From Symsagittifera roscoffensis (taxonomy: Eukaryota; Xenacoelomorpha; Acoela; Convolutidae), in the NCBI RefSeq assembly GCF_963678635.1, contig NC_087062.1, positions 29,662,833 to 29,726,832 on the forward strand: a stretch of DNA of 64,000 bases. The letters are read 5' to 3'. The first letter of the stretch is position 1. Every line of letters begins with the position of its first letter. Made by a program: the position numbers and the translations under genes. A model generated the notes under the pieces. That model did no database searches, was not told the origin of the DNA, and saw only the letters and a program-made list of their open reading frames with translations. Shown here one piece after another: positions 1 through 12,662 of the stretch.

Positions 1-1224
1 TCCAGTAAAACAATCTGTCTACTAAAAACGTTCCTGGGTCTAAGAATGCGAAAATTGCTGTTTTTTCTTGTTTACTGACTTTGAAATTTACAAAGATGCG
101 ATAGTTTTTTTAAAACTTTACTTAATCCAAAAACAATGAAAACATGAGTTTGGACAAATGATAGACTGTTCATGTGTTTGGTCGTTTCAAGTGGTTTCGT
201 CAAAACTCAGTTTTAGTCCGACCTATTCGGTTAGAGCAATTTGAGAAAACATGTGAGTCAATTGTTTAATTTATCAGTAATATCAATAATTGATTGATAA
301 ATTTGAAAAAAAAATTCCAACAAATTTTTGTGGGGAAGGATATGTGAATAGATTAACCAGTTGGTCAAATAAAACACTCCAAAAAAGAAAAAGCCGAGGA
401 ACTGTTTTGTTAATGATTAAATATCTAAACATTTGAACTCGAATGAGCTCACAAAAAACGCTACGGCTAATTAAAAGAAAATTTACATTGGGTTCTTATA
501 CACACAACTTGTTTTCCAGAAGAGAAGCTGAGCTACATTTGAATCATACAGTTTTGATTTTGTCCACAAGGAACAAAACCCAAAATTTCCAGAGTGTCAA
601 AAAACTGTTGTTGTCAAAACTCATGATCGAACGCTACAAAGAAACACCTTTAAAACGGTTTGGTTTTTTGGAAGTACGTTTGTTGGAAAAAGCGGAAAAA
701 ATCACAACTTTGGTAAAATTTCGTGAAAAACTTTCAATTTATTTAATTTTTTTAATCTAATTTCAACAAACAGAGCTAAATGGTTTTCTCAAAATTTGAA
801 AATTTTTCCAAGAAATTCCGAGCAACAATCAGTAGTGTTAAAGAATAAAAATTTCTATTCGAAAGTAAAATCAGATTTTTTCAATCATGTTTTGATAACC
901 CGATCAAACAACAGTAAATCGAAAAGACGAATTAATTAGGTTTTTTTTAACGTGAGAAGATTGTCGTCATTTTTTATTGACTGCTTTTGTTTCTCTTACC
1001 CATCTTTCATCCATCGATTTTGACAAAGGAGAAAGTTTCTCTTCAAACTAAAACAAAAAACTTAAAGAAACTACTTTTGACAATATATAATTTTGATCGA
1101 GATGTAATGTCGAGAAATAGAAATAATATGGAGCAAGAAAATACCTTTATAAAAACAGCCAGGGCAAAAATAAGCAAATATTAGTCAACTAAATCAAATT
1201 AAAAATAGCATTTAGAGTCCAGTT
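1..1224 (+). repeat. Repeat R, copy A (start outside window)
   Basis: This stretch is a close match to 3043-4264, at a constant offset of 3043, so the left part of the window is one copy of a dispersed repeat. Its 5' part lies outside the window. The 105-codon frame at 443-760 is shared with copy B but lost in copies C and D, so I do not treat it as a gene. The similarity to copy B stops just after GAGTCCAGTTATGA, where BEL integrase sequence begins. No terminal inverted repeats or TG...CA ends were found, so the class is unknown. Confidence 0.85.
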
Positions 1225-1230
1225 ATGACT

Positions 1231-2510
1231 CCGCAACATTTGGAGTCCAATTAAAGCCCCGCAAATTTTATCAAGCCGACATCCCGTAATTCTAAATGGA
1301 AATAGCCATCCACTACAGCTCTTTATCAACAGATACACGACAGCAACGCCCATTGTGGAATCAAACACAGCCACAGCAATCTACAACAGGACTTTAGGAT
1401 CCTTCGATCACCCAATGACCTGAAAAGGATCATCCGACAATGCATACCCTGCCGCCGCATACGACAAGAACCCTTCAACCCTCAAATGGCCGACCTACCA
1501 TTAGCACGACCGACTTCGCTTGACAACGCCTTCCCTTTCCACTCGACTGGAATTGAATTTTTTGGACCCTTTGCCACATGCAACGATGAAAAGTTTAGCA
1601 AGTGATTTGTTCTCTTCTTCACCTGCCTAGTGACACGCGCCCTTCACTCAGAAATTTGCCAAAAAAATTGATGCAGACTCAACTCTTCAAGCTCTACGCC
1701 GATTCATAGCCCGACACGGAAAACCTAACATGATCTTTTTGGACAACGGAAAATGTTTCGTTGGAGCTAACAACGAAATGCAATAGAGCCTCACTGACTT
1801 TCAACAAAATGTCCACTTCAAAGATGAATGCCAACTGACTGGAATCACGTGGAAATTCAACCCTCCTGCCGCCCCTCATTTTGGTGGTTCTTGGGAAAGA
1901 CTAATCAAGCCTTTCAAAGATGCGTTTCACAAAGTTATTGGAACTACGATACTAAGCGAGGAAATTTTGTCTACCTTCACTTGCGAAGTGGAAGCCTTAA
2001 TGAACTCGAGACCACTGACAACCGTCTCCTCGGACCCTACCGACACTGAAGTATCGACTCCGAACCACATTCTACGAGGACGAACTTCAGCAATTTTGAC
2101 CCCTGGTTTGTTTTTAGCTCGCATCCTCACTCAAAGGAAAACTTGGAAACAAGCTCAAGTTCTAACCCAGCAATTCTGGAACCGCTACCTCAAAGACTAC
2201 CTGCCAACACTGACTACACGAACTAAGTGGACAAAGCCAACTCAGAACATCCAAATTGGATATCTAGTTTGGCTACTAGAAGATCTGACACCTCGCAGTC
2301 TTTGGCCCCTGGGACGGGTACTACGTACTTTTCCCGGATTGGACGGAATTGTTCGCTCATGCGAAATTCAGACAAACCGTGGACTCCTGACTGTATACTA
2401 AGACAACTAGGCCACAATAGAAACCAAAAAACTTAGAACCCAGATTATCCCAGATTAGAACCCAGAACCCGGGATATCAGGACACTACTACGACACAAAA
2501 TTTTATTTGC
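1231..2510 (+). pseudogene. BEL/Pao retroelement pol, integrase part, broken
   Basis: Dead 3' part of a BEL/Pao pol gene, read on the plus strand in changing frames. In order it shows an HPVIL stretch typical of the start of the BEL integrase region; the C-x2-C half of the zinc finger (CIPCRR, about 1449-1466); GIEFFGPF, where an aspartate is usual in place of the glutamate; APHFGGSWERLIKPFK (about 1876-1923); and then an open frame at 1967-2401 with EVEALMNSRPLT, TPNHILRGR and the C-terminal integrase domain seen in BEL elements (DUF5641-like). Stops and frameshifts around 1600-1860 exclude function. The 220 bases after it (2511-2733) are AT-rich and hold nothing I recognise. The class is secure from the motif order. 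Confidence 0.85.
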
Positions 2511-2733
2511 AACCTGCAAATGGGCCCGGCCATGTGCACGCCATTAGCGCGCGAACTGAAATCTTAGTAAAATCACAACATCAAGTCAACTTCTAACTTA
2601 AAAAAATTAAAACGCAAGGCAACTAACTTGGTTAAATTCAAATATCAAAATGTCTTCAAATGAAAAGCTAAGTATTTCAAATGTCACCTTTTTTCTAAAC
2701 ATTCTTATATCTTATTTCTTCTGTTTGACAAGT

Positions 2734-4793
2734 TAATTCATAATTGCCCCCTTCTAGATATCTTAACATTTCCATTCCCCTACTAATCTTAGTGTTGTTG
2801 CCAGGTACTTGCATAAAAACGGGGAAATCGCCTATCAAAAAATTTATTCAATTCATAAAATGCAGTTGTTTTTATTGAGTGAGGGCAAATGCAAAGTATT
2901 AAATTTTTCATAAAATTTTCCTATGTTCAAATTTGATCATTTGGAACAAAAGTCGGCAATTGATACAGTTGTTTTTCGGGTGACTCACGATTTTTATTTT
3001 CAAATTAAGTCCAGGTAAACAATCTCCTTTGAAATTCAGAAAATCCAGTAAAACAATCTGTCTACTAAAATTGTTCCTGGGTCTAAAAATGCGACAATTG
3101 CTGTTTTTTCTTGTTTACTGAGTTTGAAATTTACAAAGATGCGATAATTTTTTTAAAACTTTACTTAATCCAAAAACGATGAAAACATGAGTTTGGACAA
3201 ATGATAGACTGTTCATGTGTTTGGTCGTTTCAAGTGGTTTCGTCAAAACCCAGTTTTAGTCCGACCTGTTCGGTTAGAGCAATTTGAGAAAACATGTGAA
3301 TCAATTGTTTAATTTATCAGTAATATCAATAATTGATTGATAAGATCGAAGAAAAAATTCCAAAAAAATTTTGTGGGGAATGATATGTGAATAGATTAAC
3401 CAGTTGGTCAAGTAAAACACTCCAAAAAAGAAAAAAACGAGGAACTGTTTTGTTAATGACTAAATATCTAAAGATTTGAACTCGAATGAGTTCACAAAAA
3501 ACGTTACGGCTAATTAAAAGAAAGTTTACATTGGGTTCTTATACACACAACTTGTTTTCCAGAAGAGAAGCTGAGCTACATTTGAATCATACAGTTTTGA
3601 TTTTGTCCACAAGGAACAAAAACCAAAATTTCCAGAGTGTCAAAAAACTGGTGTTGTCAAAACTCATGATCGAACGCTACAAAGAAACACCTTTAAAACG
3701 GTTTGGTTTTTTGGAAGTACGTTTGTTGGAAAAAGCGGAAAAAATCACAACTTTCGTAAAATTTCGTGAAAAATTTTCAATTTCTTTAATTTTTTTTAGC
3801 TAATTTCAACAAACAGAGCTAAATGGTTTTCTCAAAAATTGAAAATTTTTCCAAGAAATTCCGAGCAACAATCAGTAGTGTTAAAGAATAAAAATTTCTA
3901 TTCGAAAGTAAAATCACATTTTTTCAATCATGTTTTGATAACCCGATCAAACAACAGTAAATCGAAAAGACGAATTAATTAGGTTTTTTTTAACGTGAGA
4001 AGATTGTCGTCATTTTTTATTGACTGCTTTTGTTTCTCTTACCCATCTTTCATCCATCGATTTTGACAAAGGAGAAAGTTTCTCTTCAAACTAAAACAAA
4101 AAACTTAAAGAAACTACTTTTGACAATATATAATTTTGATCGAGATGTAATGTCGAGAAATAGAAATAATATGGAGCAAGAAAATACCTTTATAAAAACA
4201 GCCAGGGCAAAAATAAGCAAATATTAGTCAACTAGTTCAAATTAAAAATAGCATTTGGAGTCCAGTTATGAGTTTTTTTTGAATTTTTAGGAAAAAAAAT
4301 AAAAATTCTGATGAAATAGCGAGAATTTCTTAATCATAAAAAATTTTTGTTTAATTTTGTTGGAGTCTTCTTCATCCAAAAGGGGGAAGTTTTATTTCAA
4401 CATATTTGACTTCGATTGCTGTCTAGACTGAATCAGAGTGCTTTTGTATCAGGCTCAAACTTTCAAGCTATTCGGCTTAATCGTAATTGTCTGGTTTTGT
4501 CTAAAGTTGTTAATATGACTGTTAAGCTATTGGTTGCTTAATACACATAGATATTTATGAACGTAGCTCAGTAACGGAAAAGTTATGCGTTTTAAAATAC
4601 CTCAAAACTTTCCAACGATAACAGGTTACAATTTCAGTTAACATAAAGCTAATTTTTTGAACATAAACTTATTTCGTTATCAAGAACTTTTCTTTAAATA
4701 CACTAAAATGTTGGTGCTATTGTAGTTTTGCAATGAAGGAATAAATTCCTTAATTTTCAAAATTTAGCTCCCGGCTCCCCACCCGTGCCCAAT
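2734..4793 (+). repeat. Repeat R, copy B (longest left edge visible)
   Basis: Second copy of repeat R. Its left edge, TAATTCATAATT at 2734, is shared with copy C at 6691. It matches copy A over 3043-4264 and continues for a further 500 bases shared with copies C and D, ending near GGCTCCCCACCCGTGCCC, where the BEL reverse transcriptase piece starts. The 105-codon frame at 3486-3803 is the counterpart of 443-760 and is not kept in copies C and D. Confidence 0.85.
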
Positions 4794-4805
4794 TTCAACC
4801 CCAAA

Positions 4806-4829
4806 CCCCCCCCCCCCCCCCCCCCCCCC
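4806..4829 (+). repeat. Homopolymer (C)24
   Basis: Uninterrupted run of 24 C at the junction between repeat R copy B and the BEL reverse transcriptase fragment. Runs of this kind are prone to length error in assemblies. Confidence 0.95.
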
Positions 4830-6690
4830 AAGTCTCCTAGCCTGCCTTCAACGCAAACCAGAACTTCAAGGCAAATACGAGGAGACCATCACGACCGACT
4901 TACGCAAATGATTCATCAAGCAAGTCAACAGCAACGACAACGACAACGAAGGTTGTTGGTACGTGCATAATCACCCAGTAGCAAACGCCAACAAACCCGG
5001 CAAATTACGCCGAGTACTCAATGCCTCTAGCATCTACAGAGGTACCTCCCTGAATAGCAACCTACTCACCGGACCTGAGCTTCTCTGCAACCTTACAGGA
5101 ACCATCATGCAATTTCACGAGGTCCAAATTGCTATTTAAGCCGACATTGAAGCAATGTTCATGCAGGTATTCGTGACACCAGCAGACCAGCCATACCTAC
5201 GTTTTCTGTGGAAGGGCGACAACCAGAACATCATCATATACCAGTACACGCGACACATCTTTGGATCAACCGACTCTCCTTGTGACGCTTGCTACGCAAC
5301 CAGACGATGCGCAAAGGACAATGAAGACAAATACTCCGACTTAGTTCCAATAACCGAACAGAACCTCTACATGGACGACCTCTACAAAGCAGTTTCTACG
5401 ACCGAAGAAGCCATCAGACTGAAATCCGATCTCCAGAACATGTTTAGTCTCTGTGGATTCAATTTGAGAAAATGGACCTCCAACTCTACACACTTCCTTC
5501 ACAGCGTTGAATAAGAACACCTTGGAGATAAGGACAGCCGCAACACTGACACCAGACCAATGGAAACAGTTCTTGGAGTCAAATGGAAGCCTGACTCAGA
5601 TAAGTTTTTGGTGGAAGCAAAGAAATTTCAGACACTTAGGAAAGTGGAAATTACGCAACGGAATCTCTTCAAGTTCGCCTCCTCACTATTTGACCCGCTT
5701 GAAATCACCATGCTCTTAACCATTCGCCTCCGACAGAGCCTACAACTTGCCTGGATCTCAGGACCTGAATGGGACAAAGGCCTCTACTTGACAATTTTGT
5801 CAGACCTCAACGACTGGATCGACGAAATCGAATAGTTTAACAACGTGGAACTACCTCGGACGTACATAAGACCACAAATGAAAGCAACCGACATTCAACT
5901 GCACGTGTTCTGCGACACCTCGGAACTTGCCCTTGCATCCGTTGCATACCAAAGAACGCTTACAATGACACAACAGTGGACTTAAAGTTTGTAATGGGAA
6001 AAGCCCGAGTACCACCCATCAAAAAAACTATTCCGAATCTGGAACTTCAAGCTGCTAGCATTGGAGCCAAACTAGCCAAGTTTGTGAAAGAACAGCGCGA
6101 CATCACAATCAACAGCTTGACACTTCGGACCGACAGCACAACAGCTCTTCACTGGATCAACACACCCAATCAACGCCACCGGATCTTCATTGCCAAACCC
6201 CTTAACCTTATACTGGTCGTCACTTCGCACTTGGACTGGAGATACTTGCCCAGCAAAGACAACCCAGCCGACGACGCCACCCGTGGATATAGAGCTTCAG
6301 ACATGACTTCATCCTCCCGATTGATCACAGGACCAGAATTCCTACTCTCACCTAGCACTGACTGGCCTACTCAAACAATCTTGCAGCAATCGACTGCTGT
6401 ACTTACGACAGACGACATACCGATGCAGCCATCACCAATCATTGACTTCAGCCGCTTCAGCATTTGGACGACAGCCCTCAAAGTGACAGCTTATGTTCTT
6501 CTCTTCGTGGACAACCTAAAGAGAAAGACTTGTAGCTCATTCTCACTGCAGCACCTAGCAAATGGTTTCGCTTTCATCATCAAGCAGACTCAACGATAGG
6601 ATTTGCCCAAGGAAATTCAGTGCCTGACAAATAGGACACCAACTCCTGCCGGCAGCCGACTCCAGTCCCTTTGCCCCTTCATCGATGACT
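4830..6690 (+). pseudogene. BEL/Pao retroelement pol, RT and RNase H part, broken
   Basis: Middle part of a BEL/Pao pol gene on the plus strand. Reverse transcriptase is seen as RRVLNASSIYRG (about 5010-5045), the first catalytic motif ADIEAMF (5139-5159, directly preceded by a TAA stop), FLWKGDNQNI, and the second catalytic motif YMDD at 5368-5379 within LYMDDLYKAV. RNase H-like motifs follow: HVFCDTSELALAS (about 5905-5940), NLELQAASIGAKLA and TDSTTALHWI in the open frame 5976-6599. After the stop at 6597-6599, the next residues still read as pol (LCPFIDD) up to 6690, where repeat R copy C begins. Several stops and frameshifts make it non-functional. Gag and protease are missing. Confidence 0.88.
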
Positions 6691-9053
6691 TAATTCATAA
6701 TTACCCCCTTCTAGATATCTTAACTTTTCCGTTCCCCTACTAATCTTAGTGTTGTTGCCAGGTACGTGCATAAATACGGGGACATTGCCTACAAAAAAAA
6801 TTATTCAAGTCATAAATTGCAGTTGTTTTTATTGAGTGAGGGCATATGCAAGTATTAAATTTTTCATAAAATTTTCCTATGTTCAAATTTGATCATTTTG
6901 AACAAAAGCCGGCAATTGATACAGTTGTTTTTCGGCTAACTCACGAATTTTGTTTTTCACATTCCAGGGAAACAATCTCCTTTGAAAATCAAAAAATCCA
7001 GGAAAACAATCTGTCTACTAAAAATGTTCCTGGGTCTAAAATTGTGACAATTGCTATTTTTTGTTGTTTACTGAGTTTGAAATTTACAAAGATGCGTTAG
7101 GTTCCTTAACAAACTAGTAAGTTACACTTTACTTACTCCAAAAACAATGAAAACCTGAGTTTGGACAAATGATAGACTGTGTTTGACGTTTCAAGTGGTT
7201 TCGTCAAAACCCAGTTTTTGTCCGACCTGTTCGGTTAGAGCAATTTGAGAAAACATGTGAGTCAATTGTTTAATTTATCAGTAATATCAAAGATTGATTG
7301 ATAAAAATGAAAAAAAATTTCCAAAAAAAATTTGATATGTGAATAGAATAACCAGTTGGTCAGATAAAACACTCTGAAAAAGGAAAAACCGAAGAAGTGT
7401 TTTGTTAAGGATTAAATATATCAACATTTTAACTCGAATGAGTTCACAAAAAACGCTACGGCTGGTTAAATGAAAATTTACATTGGATTCTTATACACAC
7501 AACTTGTTTTACAGAAACCCTGACGGGAAGAGAAGCTGAGCTACATTTGAATCATACAGTTTTGATTTTGTCCACAAGAAACAAAAACCAAAATTTCCAG
7601 AGTGTCAAATAACTGGTGTTGTCAAAACTCATGATCGAACGCTACAAAGAAACACGTACGCTCTAAGTACGTTTGTTGGAAAAAGCGGAAAAAATCACAA
7701 CTTTCAACAAACAAAGCTAACCGATTTTCGCAAAAATTAAAATTTTTTCCAAGAAATTCCGAGCAACAATCAGTAGTGGTTTTTAACGTGAGAAGATTGT
7801 CGTCACTTTTTATTGACTGCTTTTCTTTCTCCTACTCATCTTGCATTCATCGATTTTGACAAAGAAGAAAGTTTCTCTTCAATTAAATTAAAAAACTTAA
7901 AGAAACTAATTTGAGAAAAGATAATTTTGATCGATGTGTAATGTCGAGAAATAGAAATAAAATCGAGGAAGAAAATACCTTTATATTAAAAGCCAGTACA
8001 AAAAATAAGTTTTTAAGCAAATGCTAGTCAACTAAATCAAATTAAAATTAGCATTTAGAGTTCAGTTATGATTTTTTTTGAATTTTCAGGAAAATATATA
8101 TCGAAATTCTGATGAAATATCGAGAATTTTTTAATCATGAAAAATTTTGTTTTATTTTGTTGGAGTCTTCTTCATCCAAACGGGGGAAATTTTATTTCAA
8201 CATATTTGACTTTGATTGCTGTCTAGACAGAATCAGAGTGCTTTTGTATCAGGCTCAAGTTTTCAAGCTATTCGGCTTAATCGTAATTGTCTGGTTTTGT
8301 CTAAAATTGTTAATATGACTGTTAAGCTATTGGTTGCTGAATACACATAGATATTTATGAACATAGCTCAGTAACAGAAAAATTATGCATTTTAATTTAT
8401 CTCAAAACTTTCCAACGATCACAGGTTAGACTTTCAGTTAACATAATGCTAATTTTTTGAACATATGTATTGATTTCGTTATCAAGAACTTTTCTATAAA
8501 TATACTAATATGCTGGTGCTATTGTAGACTGCAATGAATGGATCAATTTCTTAGTTTTCAACATTTTGCTCCTGGCTCCCCACCCGTACCCCTATTGTAC
8601 CCCACACACACCCCAAACTATTAGAGGTGTCCAAACTATTACTATTAAGGTTTTTTATTCGAGCGGTCAACTTGGTTTCAAATCTGTGTGTTGCCATGTC
8701 TCAATCAAGTAATCTGAGCAGACAATTACGAGTGGCAGGCTACAAAAAACGCTCAAAGTTGGTAGAATGAGAAACAGTAACATCTTGACTTTGGCATTGA
8801 AAATTGGTGTTAACTTTTTTAAAAGCATGCTCTTTTAGATTTTGCTTAGATCTTTCTCGATAATTTTTTATCCACAAACAAAACTAGAAAAACTATCATT
8901 CAGTAGCTTCAATAACTAAAATTACCGTTTGACTGTGGGGTTTTAACGGTATAAGTTTCTCACTTTTGTTGCAATAATAATTTGTAAAATAGCGAAGTTA
9001 ACCATCCAATTTCAAAAAAATGCGGTATATTCTTTTCAAATTGACATTTTTTC
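6691..9053 (+). repeat. Repeat R, copy C, long form
   Basis: Third copy of R. It starts at TAATTCATAATT immediately after ATGACT at the end of the BEL piece. Compared with copy B it has internal deletions (for example near 7650-7780). The part 7960-9053 is nearly identical to 10680-11773 in copy D, offset about 2719, and includes a stretch also found at 14997-15190. No supported gene lies here; the 68-codon frame at 8112-8318 is just part of the repeat. Confidence 0.85.
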
Positions 9054-9118
9054 AACGATGCTTTCATTCTACTCACAAACCAAAACACAATTGTTCGTAT
9101 CAGGGCGAAGCTTTGAAA

Positions 9119-9839
9119 GTTCCGACTGCCTTTTCAGGTTCATGGGGCAGTAATAACATTAAAAAGTTAAATGTGAAAAAAAAAACAAAATGAAATTTTT
9201 TTTTTTGAAATTTGAATTTTTAAATAAAAATCATCCCCCCACACGCCATATAAAGTACAAAAGGATAGATTTCGCTCCTTGTAAGAAATTAATTATGGCG
9301 AATAAGCTTCTTTCAACCAATTTGGAACGATTTTTAAGACGGATTAATTCTCCGCTTACGCGTTAATAGCAGGAAATATATCGCGCGTTAATTGTCCCAA
9401 ATTGGCCAAAATGCCAAGCTTTAAACCCCCATAACTTTACGAAAAATGGGCTCTTTTTCCTTTCCCCCCAACTTCACTACTCAAATAGGAATTTTATGGT
9501 CTAACGAGCGGTTTTACAAGGTTAATTATGAAGACAAAATATGTTTGTCATGGCATAATCAGTCTGCATGTCAATTTTCACGACAATCGGACAAAGTGAA
9601 CAGTAACTTCAGATATAAAAATTTGCAGGTGGGGGGGGGGGGGGGGGGGGAGGAAAAAGAGCCAAAAAATGATCACAGGAAAAATATTTTTTTAATTTAA
9701 GCTCAGGGCAACAATACCTTTCGAATGATATAAAAAAGTTCCACCAAAATAGGCTAGTTAAAAAGTCGAAATTTGTCTGAAGAAAAAAAACCCAGACCGA
9801 GCACAAATATTCCGTTACTTTTGTATCGAAAATCGGAAC
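9119..9839 (+). repeat. Repeat E, copy 1
   Basis: Interspersed repeat bounded by short inverted ends: GTTCCGAC at the left and a one-base variant of GTCGGAAC at the right. The core contains GCGTTAAT repeated around a GCGCG/CGCGC inner palindrome. Full or diverged copies lie at 12979-13473, 60838-61334 (opposite strand) and 62463-62893. This copy has an extra segment of about 200 bases with a (G)20 run at 9631-9650. No coding capacity was seen, so it is a non-autonomous element candidate of unknown class. Confidence 0.75.
9631..9650 (+). repeat. Homopolymer (G)20
   Basis: Run of 20 G inside repeat E copy 1; not present in the other E copies. Confidence 0.95.
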
Positions 9840-10071
9840 ATTAAGAATCTCTGAAAACTTTCTTGCCAGCTCATGAAATCAAATTTGAAGAAGCTGACAA
9901 AATAAAAAACAAATAAAATAATAAGAATTGCAAAAAAAATACAAATTGAACAAAGGTTTTCTTGGAAACCCCACAGATGCAGCAAACTTTTTCTATAAGA
10001 GACAGCGGATCAAAATTTAATAAAAAGTTAGGAGATTAGCTTATTTATTACTATGAAACCCAAATAAAACA

Positions 10072-10180
10072 AGACTGCTCGTATCAGGGCAAAGTCCTGA
10101 ATGTTCCGACTGCCTTTTAAGGTTTATGGAGCAGTATTAACATTAAAAAATTTAAAGTAATAAAACAAAAAGGAACAATT
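10072..10180 (+). repeat. Repeat E, left-end fragment
   Basis: About 100 bases matching the start of repeat E (GACTGCTCGTATCAGGGC, then a GTTCCGACTGCC end), cut off just before repeat R copy D. The flanking 9846-10071 holds nothing recognisable. Confidence 0.7.
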
Positions 10181-10190
10181 TTTTTTTCTA

Positions 10191-11773
10191 AAATGATCAA
10201 ACGCTACAATGAAACACCTTCAAAACGATTTGGTTTTTTTAAGTACGTTTTTTGGAAAAAGCGGAAAAAATCACAGTTTTTTTAAAATTTCGTGAAAAAC
10301 TTTTTTTAAGCTAATTTCAACAAACAGAGCTAACTGATTTTCGCAAAATTTGAAAATTTTTCCAAGAAATTCCGAGCAACAATCAGTAGTGTTAAAGAAT
10401 AAAAATTTCTATTTGAAAGTAAATTCACATTTTTTCAATCATGTTATGATAACCCGATCAAACAACAATAAATCAAAAAGACGAATTAATTAGGTTTTTT
10501 TTTAACGTGAGGAGATCGTCGTCACTTTTTATTGACTGCTTTTCTTTCTCCTACTCATCTTTCATCCATCGATTTTGACAAAGGAGAAAGTTTCTCTTCA
10601 ATTAAAACAAAAAACTTAAAGAAACTACTTTTGAGAAAAGATAATTTTGATCGAGATGTAATGTCGAGAAATAGAAATAAAATCGAGGAAGAAAATACCT
10701 TTATATTAATAGCCAGGGCAAAAAAACGTTTTTAAGCAAATGCTAGTCAACTAGTTCAAATTAAAATCAGCATTTAGAGTTCAGTTATGATTTTTTTTGA
10801 ATTTTCAGGAAAATATATATAGAAATTCTGATGAAATATCGAGAATTTCTTAATCATGAAAAATTTTGTTTTATTTTGTTGGAGTCTTCTTCGTCCAAAC
10901 GGGGGAAATTTCATTTCAACATATTTGACTTTGATTGCTGTCTAGACAGAATCAGAGTGCTTTTGATTCAGGCTCAAATTTTCAAGCTATTCGGCTTAAT
11001 CGTAATTGTCTGGTTTTGTCGAAAGTTGTTAATATGACTGTTAAGCTATTGGTTGCTGAATACACATAGATATTTATGAACATAGCTCAGTAACAGAAAA
11101 ATTATGCATTTTAATTTATCTCAAAACTTTCCAACGATCACAGGTTAGACTTTCAGTTAACATAATGCTAATTTTTTGAACATATGTATTGATTTCGTTA
11201 TCAAGAACTTTTCTATAAATATACTAATATGCTGGTGCTATTGTAGACTGCAATGAATGGATCAATTTCTTAGTTTTCAACATTTTGCTCCTGGCTCCCC
11301 ACCCGTGCCCCTATTGTACCCCACCCACACCCCAAACTATTAGAGGTGTCCAAACTATTACTATTAAGGTTTTTTATTCGAGCGGTCAACTTGGTTTCAA
11401 ATCTGTGTGTTGCCATGTCTCAATCAAGTAATCTGAGCTGACAATTACGAGTGGCAGGCTACAAAAAACGCTCAAAGTTGGTAGAATGAGAAACAGTAAC
11501 ATCTTGACTTTGGCAATTAAAATTGGTGTTAACTTTTTTAAAAGCATGCTCTTTTAGATTTTGCTTAGATCTTTCTCGATAATTTTTTATCCACAAACAA
11601 AACTAGAAAAACTATCATTCAGTAGCTTCAATAACTAAAATTACCGGTTGACTGTGGGGTTTTAACGGTATAAATTTCTCACTTTTGTTGCAATAATAAT
11701 TTGTAAAATAGTGAAGTTAACTATCCAATTTCAAAAAAATGCGGTATATTCTTTTCAAATTGACATTTTTTCT
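10191..11773 (+). repeat. Repeat R, copy D, 5'-truncated
   Basis: Fourth copy of R, joined after an E fragment and lacking the first part. From about 10340 it follows copy C, with few differences from 10680 to 11773. At 11773 the match to copy C is interrupted by a unique island and resumes in repeat E at about 12906, as if about 1.1 kb had been inserted between R and E. Confidence 0.85.
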
Positions 11774-11854
11774 CAAAAAAAAAAGATTTATGATATGAAA
11801 ATCGAAATCTGAATAATTGAATAATTTGATTATAAAGAAACTGATAATATTTAT

Positions 11855-12081
11855 TCATTTCTTAGCTGCACACGTGACTATAAAGCGTTTATATTTTTGC
11901 ACCACAACTGGGCAGTGTTTTCGAGCCATTGCAGAGACGCTATTCTTTGAAGAGTTGATATCAAACACTCGATTGTAATTTCCTTTTAGACAGTTGTATG
12001 AATGTGCATAATGAAAAAAGCTGCAGTTATTTCGTTCTGAAACTTCAGCCTCTTGGTTTGGATTGCAGATATGATGACTCG
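11855..12081 (-). CDS. Candidate terminal exon of a Cys-rich protein
   Basis: On the minus strand an open frame of about 75 codons runs from a possible splice acceptor (TTATGTTTAAG, ending at 12082) to a TGA at 11855-11857. It has no ATG at its start, so it would have to be the last exon of a spliced gene. The peptide is rich in Cys, His, Asn and Tyr, with stretches such as CSFFHYAHSYNCLKG and KHCPVVVQKYKRFIVTC, and looks like an extracellular disulfide-bonded domain. I do not recognise the family. It lies in the only unique DNA between repeats R and E, together with another exon-like frame at 12541-12662. Chance is possible at this length. Confidence 0.35.
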
Positions 12082-12540
12082 CTTAAACATAACCAAAAGT
12101 GAATTTTTAAAGTTCTTTTTCTTCAGATGAAATAAAACACACAGACATGTGCGTCATTTATAAAGTTATCTGAAAACCTTATAAAAACAAACTTCGACTA
12201 AATTTTTTCAACTAGACTTTTTTGTGAAACAAAAGATTTGCTGCGCTTGAGCGGGATGGGTTGGAGCTATGTTTGCCGTGTTGGAGCTGAATAAATATTT
12301 CAGGCGTTCAAAAATAAACCTTTTTCGGGTATGTTCATCGTTGAATAATGAACAGCCTTCTCTACAAAACGAGACAAGTAGACAAAATAAAACGCAAAAT
12401 CGTGTTTTTTTCTCAAAACATACCCGGGAATTTAACATCATTTTTCATGAACCGAGGGCAAATGATCTGCGCTACCCTCTAAGAGAGCATAAGTGTTTGT
12501 TTACAGGACTTCTTTCTATGTCTAAAAAAGCTGGTTTTGG

Positions 12541-12662
12541 TCATCTGCAATTAGTATTTCTAACGGGGTGAAAGTCTAAGGAAAACTCAATTACATTTAT
12601 GTATGAACATTTTCCACAGCGGTTGGTTGAAATGTCACCCACATTTTCAACTTCGGTGATTT
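12541..12662 (-). CDS. Candidate internal exon of the same minus-strand gene
   Basis: Minus-strand open frame directly after a strong acceptor (pyrimidine run then ACAG, at 12663-12668). It reads ITEVENVGDISTNRCGKCSY onward to a TGA at 12541-12543. The C-x2-C pair and an NTNC near the end resemble the Cys-rich frame at 11855-12081. No clear donor is seen before the stop, so it may be a terminal exon or a decoy. A further minus frame at 12208-12441 has a hydrophobic stretch (FCVLFCLLVSF) that could be a signal peptide, but I could not link it. Function unknown. Confidence 0.25.

Noticed and set aside
443-760. 105-codon frame present in two R copies (also 3486-3803)
   Set aside because: Kept only because the DNA copies are young; broken in copies C and D and without protein features.
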